The notes: generated by a model from the letters alone, not told the origin. DNA of 27,019 bases from CAIKOD01 sp035543455 (GCA_035543455.1 DATKKE010000023.1:1-27019), one strand, 5' to 3'; shown: positions 1 to 6,588, numbered from the stretch's first letter. Numbers and translations: made by a program.

Positions 1-49
1 TGTCTGAATATTGGTAAAACCAACCGTTAACCTTGAAAAATTATTGGTG

Positions 50-1333
50 TCAGGATATCGCTTTAAAATTGAGCAGCGCAGTCCCCGTTGAATCTGAAAT
101 CGTCATCGAATCGCCGTAAAGGGTAAATCTTCCGGATTTCTGCAGAAGCGTCAGATATGCTGTTTCCTGGGCCATTACATCAGGTGCACAGACTATTTTC
201 GTTGTAGAAGCAGGACTGATGGAGATACTCAGGCCCGTTACCGAATAGGAGGTCACATACTGGTTACAGCCGGAAGAACCGGAAAGGTTCCCGGTACTGG
301 AAAATATCGCAGTCACCGGTGCGGTAGCGATCAGGGGTATCGTGCCGCCCATACCGTCAGAGAATGATTTCAATGCCCAGGAACCGACTATCGTTTTCGG
401 TGTAGACACCGGGGTGATGGATGGTGCAACCGTGACTGTCGCGGTCCCCTTGTTATATATCAGTATTGTGTCTCCAAGGGCGTTATAAATCATCAGCTGA
501 TCGCCGTTGATTGCATACTTGTATGCCCTTTTAAGGAGTGCCTGGTACTGGGTTTCCTGTGTCATCAGGTCAGCAGTACACGCTGTCGCCGGTCCGGAAA
601 CCAGGGATATACCAATATTCTGGCCATTCAGGGTATAACGTGCAGAATACTGGTTGCAGCCCGAAGAACCGGTTATCTGGCCATCAGGGGTAAAAACTGC
701 GGAGATATTACTCCCTGCCCGCACGGACTCAAGCCCGTTATTGCCGTTGTTATAGGTCGCAAGATTCCATGAACCGATTATTGGTGGTTGCGAGGATTTT
801 GTGGCGACGGGGATTGAAACCGGGTTCTTATAGGCAAGCACCAGGTTACCCGTCGAATCGTAAAACAGCATCGTATCTCCTGATACACTGTAGGTCGCTG
901 CCCTGGATAGTAAGGTAACATAGCTCATTTCCTGGTCCATGACCGGCGGGGAGCATGCCATGAGAGTTGAAATCTCAGGGGTAATTTTTATGGACGATCC
1001 GGTCGCGATATAGGTAGCAGTATACTGGTTGCAGCCTGATGAACCGGTAACATGCCCATCTGCCCTGAAAAGAGCGGTGACCGGCTGGTCGCCGACAATA
1101 CTGACCGTGCCTCCTTTTCCGTCACTGTAGGAGAACAGGCGCCAGGTGATACCGGCAGGGAACGAGGATGAAACGGGTGAAATTGTATTCAGGGGTTCGG
1201 GGGTAATGGACACCGATTCAGGGCCCTGGGTTTGCCCGGGTGTAGGCGTTGTCTGCACAGGCTGACTCGTACAACCCATAAACATTACCGTACATATAAG
1301 AATAGCGCTTAACAGCGCAAGCAGCTTATTCAT
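50..1333 (-). CDS. Lipoprotein with three tandem META (DUF306/HslJ-like) domains
   Basis: The protein (427 aa from the ATG at 1333) begins with a hydrophobic signal segment ending in a lipobox (MFMGC, Cys21), so it is probably a lipid-anchored surface protein. A Thr/Pro/Gln-rich linker follows. Then come three repeats of about 115 residues. Each contains a W-x-L start, a central SSGCNQY motif, an ACxxxxMxQE segment, and a closing 'GDxxxxxxxxG' strand pair. This is the META/HslJ domain pattern; bacterial HslJ is linked to heat and novobiocin stress, but the archaeal role is unknown. In-frame reading also allows a TTG two codons upstream (1339), which I consider less likely. No clear Shine-Dalgarno lies close to the ATG. 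It is divergent from the 1495 operon and appears monocistronic. The family call is confident; the function is not. Confidence 0.85.
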   Translation of the reverse strand: MNKLLALLSAILICTVMFMGCTSQPVQTTPTPGQTQGPESVSITPEPLNTISPVSSSFPAGITWRLFSYSDGKGGTVSIVGDQPVTALFRADGHVTGSSGCNQYTATYIATGSSIKITPEISTLMACSPPVMDQEMSYVTLLSRAATYSVSGDTMLFYDSTGNLVLAYKNPVSIPVATKSSQPPIIGSWNLATYNNGNNGLESVRAGSNISAVFTPDGQITGSSGCNQYSARYTLNGQNIGISLVSGPATACTADLMTQETQYQALLKRAYKYAINGDQLMIYNALGDTILIYNKGTATVTVAPSITPVSTPKTIVGSWALKSFSDGMGGTIPLIATAPVTAIFSSTGNLSGSSGCNQYVTSYSVTGLSISISPASTTKIVCAPDVMAQETAYLTLLQKSGRFTLYGDSMTISDSTGTALLNFKAIS

Positions 1334-1463
1334 GAACAATTAGATCAATTTTTCCTCTAATAAACCTGCCGCCCCGATTGGGACAAAATACGATATTAAT
1401 CATCGCATTTGCCGGTTTTGAGGATAATTCCGGGACTTAGATCACTAACGGGATTACATAATG

Positions 1464-1470
1464 TTATATA
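1464..1470 (+). promoter_or_regulatory. TATA box for the 1495 operon (leaderless start likely)
   Basis: TTATATA lies about 25-30 nt upstream of the ATG at 1495. That is the normal archaeal distance from TATA box to transcription start, so the mRNA probably begins at or very near the start codon. No Shine-Dalgarno is visible before this first gene, whereas the downstream genes of the operon have them. Confidence 0.55.
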
Positions 1471-1494
1471 CCATCCTATAGTACAATTCTCCCC

Positions 1495-2172
1495 ATGGAC
1501 GAGATCGAATTATTAGCACAAAAAAGGGCATTTCCAAGCCGCGGAAGGGCCCGGATTAATTCAGAAGTTCTTAAAACGGTCGGAATTGAAACGGGAGCCG
1601 ATATCGAGATCAACATCCCCGAAACCGATAAATGGATTTCTGCCACCGCATTCGCAGATACTCTCGTTGATTCGGGTTACATACGGCTGAGCGAGGAGGA
1701 TTTAAAAGAACTGGGTGCCGGGGAAGGTACAAAGCTTCGCATCAGGAGAAAGAAACCGGTAACTGAACATATCCAGGCGAAGTTTCAGGGAGCCAGCGAT
1801 GCAATCAAGTCTGCATCGCCCGATTCTATCAGGGCAGGGGCTGCGGGAGTTGCGGCAGGTGTTGGCGCAGCATTCAGCCAGGCCGTCGAACAGGCAAAAA
1901 AAGCATTGAAACCCTCCGATGCCATGGCCCTCGGTAAGGCACTGAAAGCAAACCAGGGTGAAGTGCGTGCAGTGACGGTCCCAGCCGGAAAAGAGATCCG
2001 TCCGCTTTCAGCGATCGTCATACCTAAAGGAGTTGTGCTCGCTGCAGTCCAGCGGGGAGACTCAATCCAGACGACCGATCCTTCCTTCCTCCTGCTGTCC
2101 GGCGATATCGTATACCTTGTCGGAGACGAAAGCCTCATCCTCGATAAGGCTGCCAAAATGATCGGAGGATAA
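1495..2172 (+). CDS. Double-psi-barrel-like domain fused to an RCK_C (TrkA-C) domain
   Basis: The product is a 225-aa soluble protein. Residues about 15-85 contain two similar half-repeats of the form R-x-R/x-x-L-x-x-E-x-L-K-x-x-G-x-x-x-G-x-x-x-x-I (ending ADIEI and TKLRI). This resembles the psi-motif pairs of AbrB and Cdc48-N double-psi beta barrels. A small-residue-rich, Ala/Gly linker spans about 105-150. Residues about 155-225 look like a TrkA-C/RCK_C ligand-binding domain (VTVPAG, a central IVIPKG strand, a late GDIVYLVG strand). There is no NAD-binding RCK_N domain and no transport domain. It is the first gene of a coupled operon; the next ATG begins one base after its stop, preceded by GGAGG. 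A regulatory or ligand-sensing scaffold role is inference. Confidence 0.75.
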   Translation: MDEIELLAQKRAFPSRGRARINSEVLKTVGIETGADIEINIPETDKWISATAFADTLVDSGYIRLSEEDLKELGAGEGTKLRIRRKKPVTEHIQAKFQGASDAIKSASPDSIRAGAAGVAAGVGAAFSQAVEQAKKALKPSDAMALGKALKANQGEVRAVTVPAGKEIRPLSAIVIPKGVVLAAVQRGDSIQTTDPSFLLLSGDIVYLVGDESLILDKAAKMIGG

Positions 2173-2173
2173 G

Positions 2174-2566
2174 ATGGACCTGGCTGGTTACACCGTACCC
2201 GACTGGTTCGTCATTGCAATTATCCTGATCATTGCACTCCTCCTGATACTAATAGCGATTTGGGCGAACCGCCGTAGTTATAGTTCTGTCCGGAAGATGG
2301 AGATCGAAATCGAGAAACAGAAGCTCGACCTCCTTGCGAAGGACCTCGATACCAGCGCAAAAGAACACCCGTTTACCAAGCTCTCTTCAGACCAGATCCA
2401 GTCAATCAGGACTCTTGAAGATGAAAATGAGCTCCTGGAACTGAACAACTATCACAAGGAGAAGCTCGTTGAAGCGAGGCTCCGGAAGCTTGAGAACCTC
2501 GTCCGGGAAGCAAAACTTGAGCGCATGATCCTTAAACTCGACCTTGAAGAAGAGAAGGTGAAATAA
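2174..2566 (+). CDS. Membrane-anchored coiled-coil protein
   Basis: I do not recognise a named family. The 130-aa product has one N-terminal hydrophobic helix (about residues 12-33). Basic residues follow (NRR), and then a long, highly charged region (about 40-130) rich in Glu, Lys and Leu that is typical of a coiled coil. It was probably made to sit at the membrane with the coiled coil in the cytoplasm (positive-inside rule; inference). A GGAGG precedes the ATG with a 5-nt spacer. Its stop codon overlaps the next ATG (TAATG). It lies in the 1495-3708 operon with three other coiled-coil proteins, which suggests a hetero-oligomeric assembly. Confidence 0.75.
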   Translation: MDLAGYTVPDWFVIAIILIIALLLILIAIWANRRSYSSVRKMEIEIEKQKLDLLAKDLDTSAKEHPFTKLSSDQIQSIRTLEDENELLELNNYHKEKLVEARLRKLENLVREAKLERMILKLDLEEEKVK

Positions 2567-2871
2567 TGTCTGAATATGCAGAAGGAACCATTGGAGAGCA
2601 GGAATCGTTCTGGGGAAATTTACCCGGCGTAGGTGGATATCTCAATGATAATCTGCCAACAATGGATAAATCCCTTGATACTTACTTTGAAAAAAATATG
2701 GAGGCAATTATCCAGGAATGGGGGCTTCTCGTCGAGAACGATCTGCTGGACTTCGAACGACGGCTGAATAAGGTCACAGACCAGGTCGACCACTTATATA
2801 AACAGAAAAATGTGCTGAACGAGCGTGTCGCCAGACTCGACGCCCAGATCTCAAAACTGGAGGGTAAATAA
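2566..2871 (+). CDS. Soluble coiled-coil protein with the shared Y...W motif (copy 1)
   Basis: The product is a 101-aa protein with no membrane helix. Residues 40-52 carry the motif Y-F-E-K-N-M-E-A-I-I-Q-E-W, followed by DFERRL and a heptad-like Leu/Val pattern to the C-terminus. The same 13-residue motif, in form Y-x-[DE]-[KR]-x-[MF]-x-x-[IL]-[IV]-x-[DE]-W, recurs in the next two gene products. These therefore look like paralogues from tandem duplication. The N-terminal 35 residues, with a Gly-rich segment, are unique to this copy. The start overlaps the previous stop, and the next ATG follows its stop directly, so translation is probably coupled. No known function. Confidence 0.78.
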   Translation: MSEYAEGTIGEQESFWGNLPGVGGYLNDNLPTMDKSLDTYFEKNMEAIIQEWGLLVENDLLDFERRLNKVTDQVDHLYKQKNVLNERVARLDAQISKLEGK

Positions 2872-3090
2872 ATGTTTGACCGGTACCTGAACACCTATGT
2901 CGACAAGAGGATGAAGTATATCATCGAAGAATGGCAGCTCGCGAAAAGGAATGAAATTGCCGACTTCCAGAGACGTCTTATCTCGCTTTCCAATGAAGTA
3001 ACGAGGCTTGCCGGGGTCGAAAAGGCCGCTGAGACGAAACTCACCTCCCTTGAAGAGCGGGCACGGAAGCTGGAGGCGAAGAAGAAATGA
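2872..3090 (+). CDS. Short coiled-coil protein with the shared Y...W motif (copy 2)
   Basis: This 72-aa protein is the minimal member of the set. Residues 9-21 read Y-V-D-K-R-M-K-Y-I-I-E-E-W, then DFQRRL and a charged C-terminal coiled coil ending in a Lys-rich tail. It aligns with 2566-2871 over nearly its entire length after the first few residues. The ATG lies immediately after the preceding TAA and has GGAGG upstream. Its stop overlaps the next start as ATGA. Small size could make automated pipelines miss it, but position, start signal and paralogy support it as real. Confidence 0.75.
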   Translation: MFDRYLNTYVDKRMKYIIEEWQLAKRNEIADFQRRLISLSNEVTRLAGVEKAAETKLTSLEERARKLEAKKK

Positions 3091-3431
3091 CAGTCCTTGA
3101 AGCAATTCTTGCCATCCTGCTCATTGTCGTTGTCATAATTACCATCTATTTCTATTTCAAAGGCATGAAGGGAAAATTATCAATAACGAGCCCGATTGAG
3201 AGCCGTGTCGATGAATACCTTGACCGGCGTTTCGAATCCCTTGTGACAGACTGGGCACTGGTAAGGACACTGGCCGTCCGCCGGTTCAAGGCGAAGCACG
3301 AACCGGTCCTCGACCAGGATGAAGCGAAAGTTTCAGAGATACAGACATTCGAACGCGAGATCACCAACACGCTGTCAAGGATGGAGGACAGGCTTGACCA
3401 TCTGGAAAAGGAGCTCTCCCAAATCAGATAA
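3087..3431 (+). CDS. Membrane-anchored coiled-coil protein with the shared Y...W motif (copy 3)
   Basis: The 114-aa product has an N-terminal hydrophobic helix (about residues 4-24). The motif follows at residues 44-56 (Y-L-D-R-R-F-E-S-L-V-T-D-W), with a basic patch (RRFKAKH) and a C-terminal coiled coil. It is in effect copies 1 and 2 with a membrane anchor added. The start overlaps the previous stop (ATGA at 3087-3090). Its 3' end overlaps the next coding region by about 38 nt. Together with 2174-2566 it would give the operon two membrane anchors for the two soluble coiled-coil partners (inference). Confidence 0.76.
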   Translation: MTVLEAILAILLIVVVIITIYFYFKGMKGKLSITSPIESRVDEYLDRRFESLVTDWALVRTLAVRRFKAKHEPVLDQDEAKVSEIQTFEREITNTLSRMEDRLDHLEKELSQIR

Positions 3432-3708
3432 TACTCCGCCTGCGGTTCAGCAAACGGAAAAACCGAGTCTCTTTATCCGCTTGAAAAGGGAAATTACTCC
3501 CCTGCGGAAACAGGGTGAACCGCCCGCAAAGGTACCGGCGAGTTTTGGCCGGCATTTTTGTGATCTCTGTAATTCTCAGTTCACGGTGGAGGAACTCCGC
3601 CAGTGCAGCATCTGCGGAAGGTGGGCATGCGAAAACTGCTGGACAAAGGAATATTATCTCTGCAATTCATGTAACGGGATAGCAAAACTCCTTGAGGCGA
3701 AGACCTGA
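3394..3708 (+). CDS. Small FYVE-like treble-clef zinc-finger protein, TTG start
   Basis: The reading frame is clearly coding at its C-terminal half. Four CxxC pairs occur as CDLC-x11-CSIC-x4-CENC-x7-CNSC, the cross-brace spacing of FYVE/RING-like fingers, so two zinc ions are expected. The N-terminal half is basic and low-complexity. An ATG at 3319 would overlap the previous gene by 113 nt. The TTG at 3394 has a GGAGG six bases upstream and gives a 104-aa product, so I prefer it; a TTG at 3481 has no such signal. A frameshift joining this to the preceding coiled-coil gene cannot be excluded. Binding partner unknown; a protein or lipid contact at the membrane is speculation. Confidence 0.65.
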   Translation: MTIWKRSSPKSDNTPPAVQQTEKPSLFIRLKREITPLRKQGEPPAKVPASFGRHFCDLCNSQFTVEELRQCSICGRWACENCWTKEYYLCNSCNGIAKLLEAKT

Positions 3709-3847
3709 CTTTTCAGGCTCGGTTCTTCATTTTAAACTTTGGGCATTGGGTAAAGTTTACCCCTAACCTATTATAAGGGCAATCATTTATTTTTTCAGAT
3801 TGAGCGGATTCGAAGAGTAATACCAAAATCACGTGCAAGTAGGTTCA

Positions 3848-3900
3848 GTCCTATCCCTACCGGGAGTGCCGCAGCGACGGGGTGGAGCCCCGAGAGCGTC
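3848..3900 (-). repeat. Structured dispersed repeat, copy A
   Basis: Read on the minus strand it starts GACGCTCT, continues with a GGGG-loop-CCCC hairpin, then CGCTG, CCCGGT and GGATAG-GAC. A matching element lies on the plus strand at 5743-5795. About 43 of 53 positions agree. Most differences are C/T changes, or fall in the hairpin loop, while the GGGG/CCCC stem is kept. The two copies are inverted relative to each other and flank the HdeD-like gene pair. It could be a MITE/REP-like repeat or a structured RNA; the sequence alone does not decide. Confidence 0.6.
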
Positions 3901-3996
3901 ATCGGACATTGATGTGATAAAAATTGCCCGGGGGCCGAAATTACTTAATCATCTAAATTTTTTTAACATGCATTAATTTCTCTCCGATTTCCTTGA

Positions 3997-4014
3997 TCCC
4001 CCGAGTCAGGGGGA
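3997..4014. other. GC-rich hairpin
   Basis: TCCCCC and GGGGGA form a perfect 6-bp stem around a 6-nt loop (GAGTCA). It is not followed directly by a T tract, so a terminator role is doubtful. Function unknown. Confidence 0.4.
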
Positions 4015-4112
4015 GATCCGGACCCATTTTTTACGATACGCGGGAATTTCTTAAAAAATCGCTGCACGGGAGAACGAAAAACAGCAGGTTACCACCGAAC
4101 ACTGAACGCAAT

Positions 4113-4150
4113 ACATAAATAGTCGAATTTCAGAGGATATAACTGGTGAT
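4113..4150 (+). promoter_or_regulatory. TATA box and Shine-Dalgarno of the first HdeD-like gene
   Basis: ACATAAATA (4113-4121) is a good archaeal TATA element. GGTGAT at 4145-4150 is a canonical ribosome binding site 3 nt before the ATG at 4154. The predicted transcript start is near 4142-4145, giving a very short leader. Confidence 0.5.
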
Positions 4151-4153
4151 TGT

Positions 4154-4708
4154 ATGGCAGATGTAGCAATGCAAGATCAGACAATTGATCTCAAATGGGG
4201 GTCGTTTGTCCTCCTCGGATTATTGGCAATAGTATTCGGGTTGCTTATTGCATTTTTCCCCGGGGTTTCAGCCACTATTATGATTGAGCTGATCGGGATA
4301 TTCATCATAATTCTCTCGTTCGGGGTCATTATGATGTCAGCAGTAGCGCCAGGTGGACTGAAAGGGTCGGTCCTTCTCGCCATCCTTGGTGTTATCGGGT
4401 TCTTTTTCGGGATTGCCACGATCCTTTCCCCATATGTGATGGGGAGGGTAATCTTCTTCCTTGCTGGCATCGCCCTGTTCATTGGCGGTATCATCGGAAT
4501 CGTGCTGGCCATCTCGGAAAAACAGATGGTGCACCGCGGACTGTTCGCACTCCAGGCATTACTCTCGTTGATCCTTGGTATTCTGATCATGGCCGGCCCG
4601 GTGATTGGGGCAGCGCTACTGGTCATCATCATCGGGGCATACTTTGTCATATGGGGGATCATCAGCGTCATCATGGGTGGTTTGATCATGATGGCGAAAA
4701 AAGCCTGA
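4154..4708 (+). CDS. HdeD family (DUF308) integral membrane protein
   Basis: The 184-aa protein is almost entirely hydrophobic, with about six transmembrane helices in pairs. Each helix pair has the DUF308 flavour, G-I/L-x-x-I-x-G-I-x-x-x-x-x-P followed by another helix. Examples are the FFPG turn near residue 35 and the GP turn near 148. HdeD of E. coli is associated with acid resistance, but the archaeal members have no known role, so acid stress should not be assumed. It has its own promoter and is followed by a nine-base T tract. A second gene of the same family and exactly the same length follows 248 nt later. Confidence 0.85.
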   Translation: MADVAMQDQTIDLKWGSFVLLGLLAIVFGLLIAFFPGVSATIMIELIGIFIIILSFGVIMMSAVAPGGLKGSVLLAILGVIGFFFGIATILSPYVMGRVIFFLAGIALFIGGIIGIVLAISEKQMVHRGLFALQALLSLILGILIMAGPVIGAALLVIIIGAYFVIWGIISVIMGGLIMMAKKA

Positions 4709-4733
4709 ATGAAATTAAAACCTCATCAATTTC

Positions 4734-4742
4734 TTTTTTTTT
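4734..4742 (+). terminator. T-tract terminator after first HdeD-like gene
   Basis: Nine consecutive T residues lie about 25 nt after the stop codon. Oligo-U tracts alone can terminate archaeal RNA polymerase. No strong stem precedes it. Confidence 0.55.
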
Positions 4743-4956
4743 AATAAATCCCGGATAATATGGGCTGTTTCTGTCGTTCCGGACGATCCGGATTACTCCT
4801 GGATCAGGAGGAGATTGGGAATAGTAATTTCTGAAGACTGATGAGCTGTTTTTAAGTAGCTGATATGGGATATTGTTATTCGGGTCGATGACTCACAGGA
4901 ATGAAATTACCCGGATTGTGAATCCGTCAGTAATTCTTTCTTCAGGTGATTATGAT

Positions 4957-5511
4957 ATGACAGAAGTAATAGTAACTGAATCTGGAACCGGCATTATGCC
5001 CGTATACTCCTGGTGGCTCGTACTCATCCAGGGTCTTGCTGCCCTTATCCTTGGTATCGCATTCCTCGTATACCCGTACCTCACCCTTATGGTCGCGGTC
5101 ATATTCGTGGGTGCATACTGGTTTGTTTCGGGTATTTTCAGCATCATAAGCGTCGCTATGGATAGGACAAATATGGGCTGGAAAATCCTCGTCGGTATTT
5201 TAGGTATTATCGCAGGGCTTGTAATTCTGGTATACCCCATATACAGCACAATCCTGTTACCAACGATCCTGATGCTGTTCATCGGAGTGTGGGGGCTTAT
5301 TATCGGCGGTACCTCCCTGGCAGCTGCATTTGGAACGAAGGACTGGGCGATGGGCTTCATCGGTATCGTTGCGATCATATTCGGAGTACTCCTGATCGTA
5401 TATCCCATGATTTCCGCAGCAATTTTGCCATTTGTCCTCGGAGGATTTGGTATCGTTGGTGGAATCATTACGATCGTCCTTGCTTTCCAGTTGAAGTCCA
5501 TTTCCGGTTGA
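4957..5511 (+). CDS. HdeD family (DUF308) integral membrane protein, second copy
   Basis: The chosen start is the ATG at 4957, with GGTGAT six bases upstream. The open frame extends back to a TTG at 4873, but that 28-residue extension is polar and has no start signal. The result is 184 aa with about six transmembrane helices and DUF308 helix-pair repeats (GxxFLVYPYL, GLVILVYPI, GVLLIVYPMI). A conserved 'YP' sits at the same place in each pair, showing internal triplication. The neighbouring gene 4154-4708 is a divergent paralogue. It ends in a clear hairpin/T-tract terminator, so it is probably monocistronic or in a short unit with its paralogue. Confidence 0.85.
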   Translation: MTEVIVTESGTGIMPVYSWWLVLIQGLAALILGIAFLVYPYLTLMVAVIFVGAYWFVSGIFSIISVAMDRTNMGWKILVGILGIIAGLVILVYPIYSTILLPTILMLFIGVWGLIIGGTSLAAAFGTKDWAMGFIGIVAIIFGVLLIVYPMISAAILPFVLGGFGIVGGIITIVLAFQLKSISG

Positions 5512-5526
5512 AAATTTACTGGTTAT

Positions 5527-5561
5527 CTGGTGCCGATATGGCACCGGAATTCTATTTTTTT
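5527..5561 (+). terminator. Hairpin plus T7 terminator
   Basis: GGTGCC and GGCACC form a perfect 6-bp stem (8 bp with one G-U pair) around GATAT, 15 nt after the stop of the second HdeD-like gene. Seven T residues follow at 5555-5561. Confidence 0.7.
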
Positions 5562-5742
5562 GGGATTTCTTATGAATAGAAAGCTTGATTAAATAATTCG
5601 CCTGATTTTAAGCGTTATCTCGAAGGAGAGAATGCCAAATGGATAAATAATCCAGGCACGAGAAACAAAGGCATTTGGTGATTGTAAAATATCTGCCCCT
5701 TAATAAAATTAATTAAAAGTTTGTTTATCCTGGAAATTTACC

Positions 5743-5795
5743 GACGCTCTTGGGGCACTGCCCCGCCGCTGTGGTACCCCGGTTAGGATAGAGAC
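5743..5795 (+). repeat. Structured dispersed repeat, copy B
   Basis: This is the plus-strand partner of copy A at 3848-3900. It starts GACGCTCT, then GGGGCACTGCCCC (a near-perfect palindrome replacing copy A's GGGG/CCCC hairpin), CGCTG, CCCCGGT and GGATAG. Similarity drops off sharply on both sides, which defines a unit of about 53 nt. Confidence 0.6.
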
Positions 5796-5878
5796 CGGAC
5801 GGGAGTTCCGGAATTAATTCAAACGTGTTTTTTTGCTGTACCCTGCCCCATGAATATCTTAATGCGGGGAAGGGTAAG

Positions 5879-5899
5879 GGAGGGGGTGCAACCCCCTCC
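5879..5899. other. Perfect 8-bp hairpin
   Basis: GGAGGGGG and CCCCCTCC pair perfectly around TGCAA. It sits between convergent genes. It may be a terminator for the minus-strand lipoprotein transcript or part of a repeat; no T tract adjoins it. Confidence 0.45.
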
Positions 5900-6032
5900 T
5901 GTCTTAGTGATGCGGTTGGTTTTACATTTTCCTGCTCGAATGTATATGGATGGTGTATCGATCCATTTTCAAGAGGATTTATCCGGTTTGTCCATCTATT
6001 CTTTGTTAAGGGCTGTTTCTTTATAATTACCA

Positions 6033-6587
6033 TCAGATATTGTGAAGTGCAGCTTCCATGCCCTTCTGTGCCGCATCCTTAATTATCGCTTCATTAATGA
6101 CTGTTGTATTATCGGGAGCCAATGCAAGGCTCTGTATGATCATGTCTGCATTATTGACACTGAAATAACCGGCCCCTGTGTCGGGATCATAATTGTACTT
6201 TGCCGGATATCCTGCTATGTCCAATGAACTCCCGTTTTGTGTTCCATATACCACAGCTGCGGAAGAGGTATTGGTAAACTGGTCGACATAGATGGTAAGA
6301 TATGCGACACTCCCTTCATACGTGGAGTTTAATGAGGGTTTATACAGGGTTGCAGCAGATGCCACTTCATCCGGGTACATCGATGTGTTATTGGTATCCT
6401 TTACTTCGAGGTCGAAACCCGGGACAATTGCAGGCACGATAAGGTCAGGTGTCTTCACCTGAACGCCGGCCGGTGTACCGGTATTTGTTTTCTGACCGGC
6501 GGGTGCGGTGCCCGTGCAACCGGCAAAAATAATCGCGGTGCAGAGGGTGAGAATTATTAGTGATAAAAATCCTGTTTTTTCCTTCAT
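6033..6587 (-). CDS. Small lipoprotein of unknown function
   Basis: The 184-aa protein starts with a typical signal peptide and lipobox (FAGC, Cys at about residue 24). A Thr/Gly/Pro linker follows, then an acidic, Asn/Ser/Thr-rich domain of about 140 residues. The repeated alternation of short hydrophobic strands suggests a small beta-rich surface domain. I do not recognise the family. NNT/NST/NGS sequons are frequent, consistent with an N-glycosylated surface protein (inference). A palindrome GGGTATACCC abuts the start codon, and a TATA box lies about 70 nt upstream. Probably monocistronic. Confidence 0.75.
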   Translation of the reverse strand: MKEKTGFLSLIILTLCTAIIFAGCTGTAPAGQKTNTGTPAGVQVKTPDLIVPAIVPGFDLEVKDTNNTSMYPDEVASAATLYKPSLNSTYEGSVAYLTIYVDQFTNTSSAAVVYGTQNGSSLDIAGYPAKYNYDPDTGAGYFSVNNADMIIQSLALAPDNTTVINEAIIKDAAQKGMEAALHNI

Positions 6588-6588
6588 T

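Larger units (their letters stand above)
3709..4153. other. Intergenic region with a repeat and hairpins
   Basis: No convincing gene is seen in these 445 bases. It holds repeat copy A (3848-3900), a GC-rich hairpin (3997-4014), and the promoter of the HdeD-like gene near its right end. Confidence 0.7.
5512..6032. other. Intergenic region with terminator, repeat copy B and hairpin
   Basis: These 521 bases separate convergent genes. I see no convincing protein gene; two open frames overlapping in opposite directions here lack family character. The region holds a terminator (5527-5561), an AT-rich stretch, repeat copy B (5743-5795) and a perfect 8-bp hairpin (5879-5899). Confidence 0.65.

Noticed and set aside
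3319..3393. ATG at 3319 as the start of the zinc-finger gene
   Set aside because: It lies 113 nt inside the previous gene. The translation there is a shadow of the coiled-coil gene, and the TTG at 3394 has a better Shine-Dalgarno.
3848..3905. Box H/ACA or box C/D guide RNA at repeat copy A
   Set aside because: An ACA follows the hairpin, and a TGATGTG lies nearby. However, no clear kink-turn or complete box C and D pair could be placed.
4873..4956. TTG start for the second HdeD-like protein
   Set aside because: It adds a polar 28-residue extension with no ribosome binding site, while the ATG at 4957 has GGTGAT at a good distance and matches the paralogue in length.
5725..6082. Open frames overlapping the hairpin-rich gap, on both strands
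   Set aside because: They run through repeat copy B and the hairpin, lack family character, and one overlaps the lipoprotein gene.
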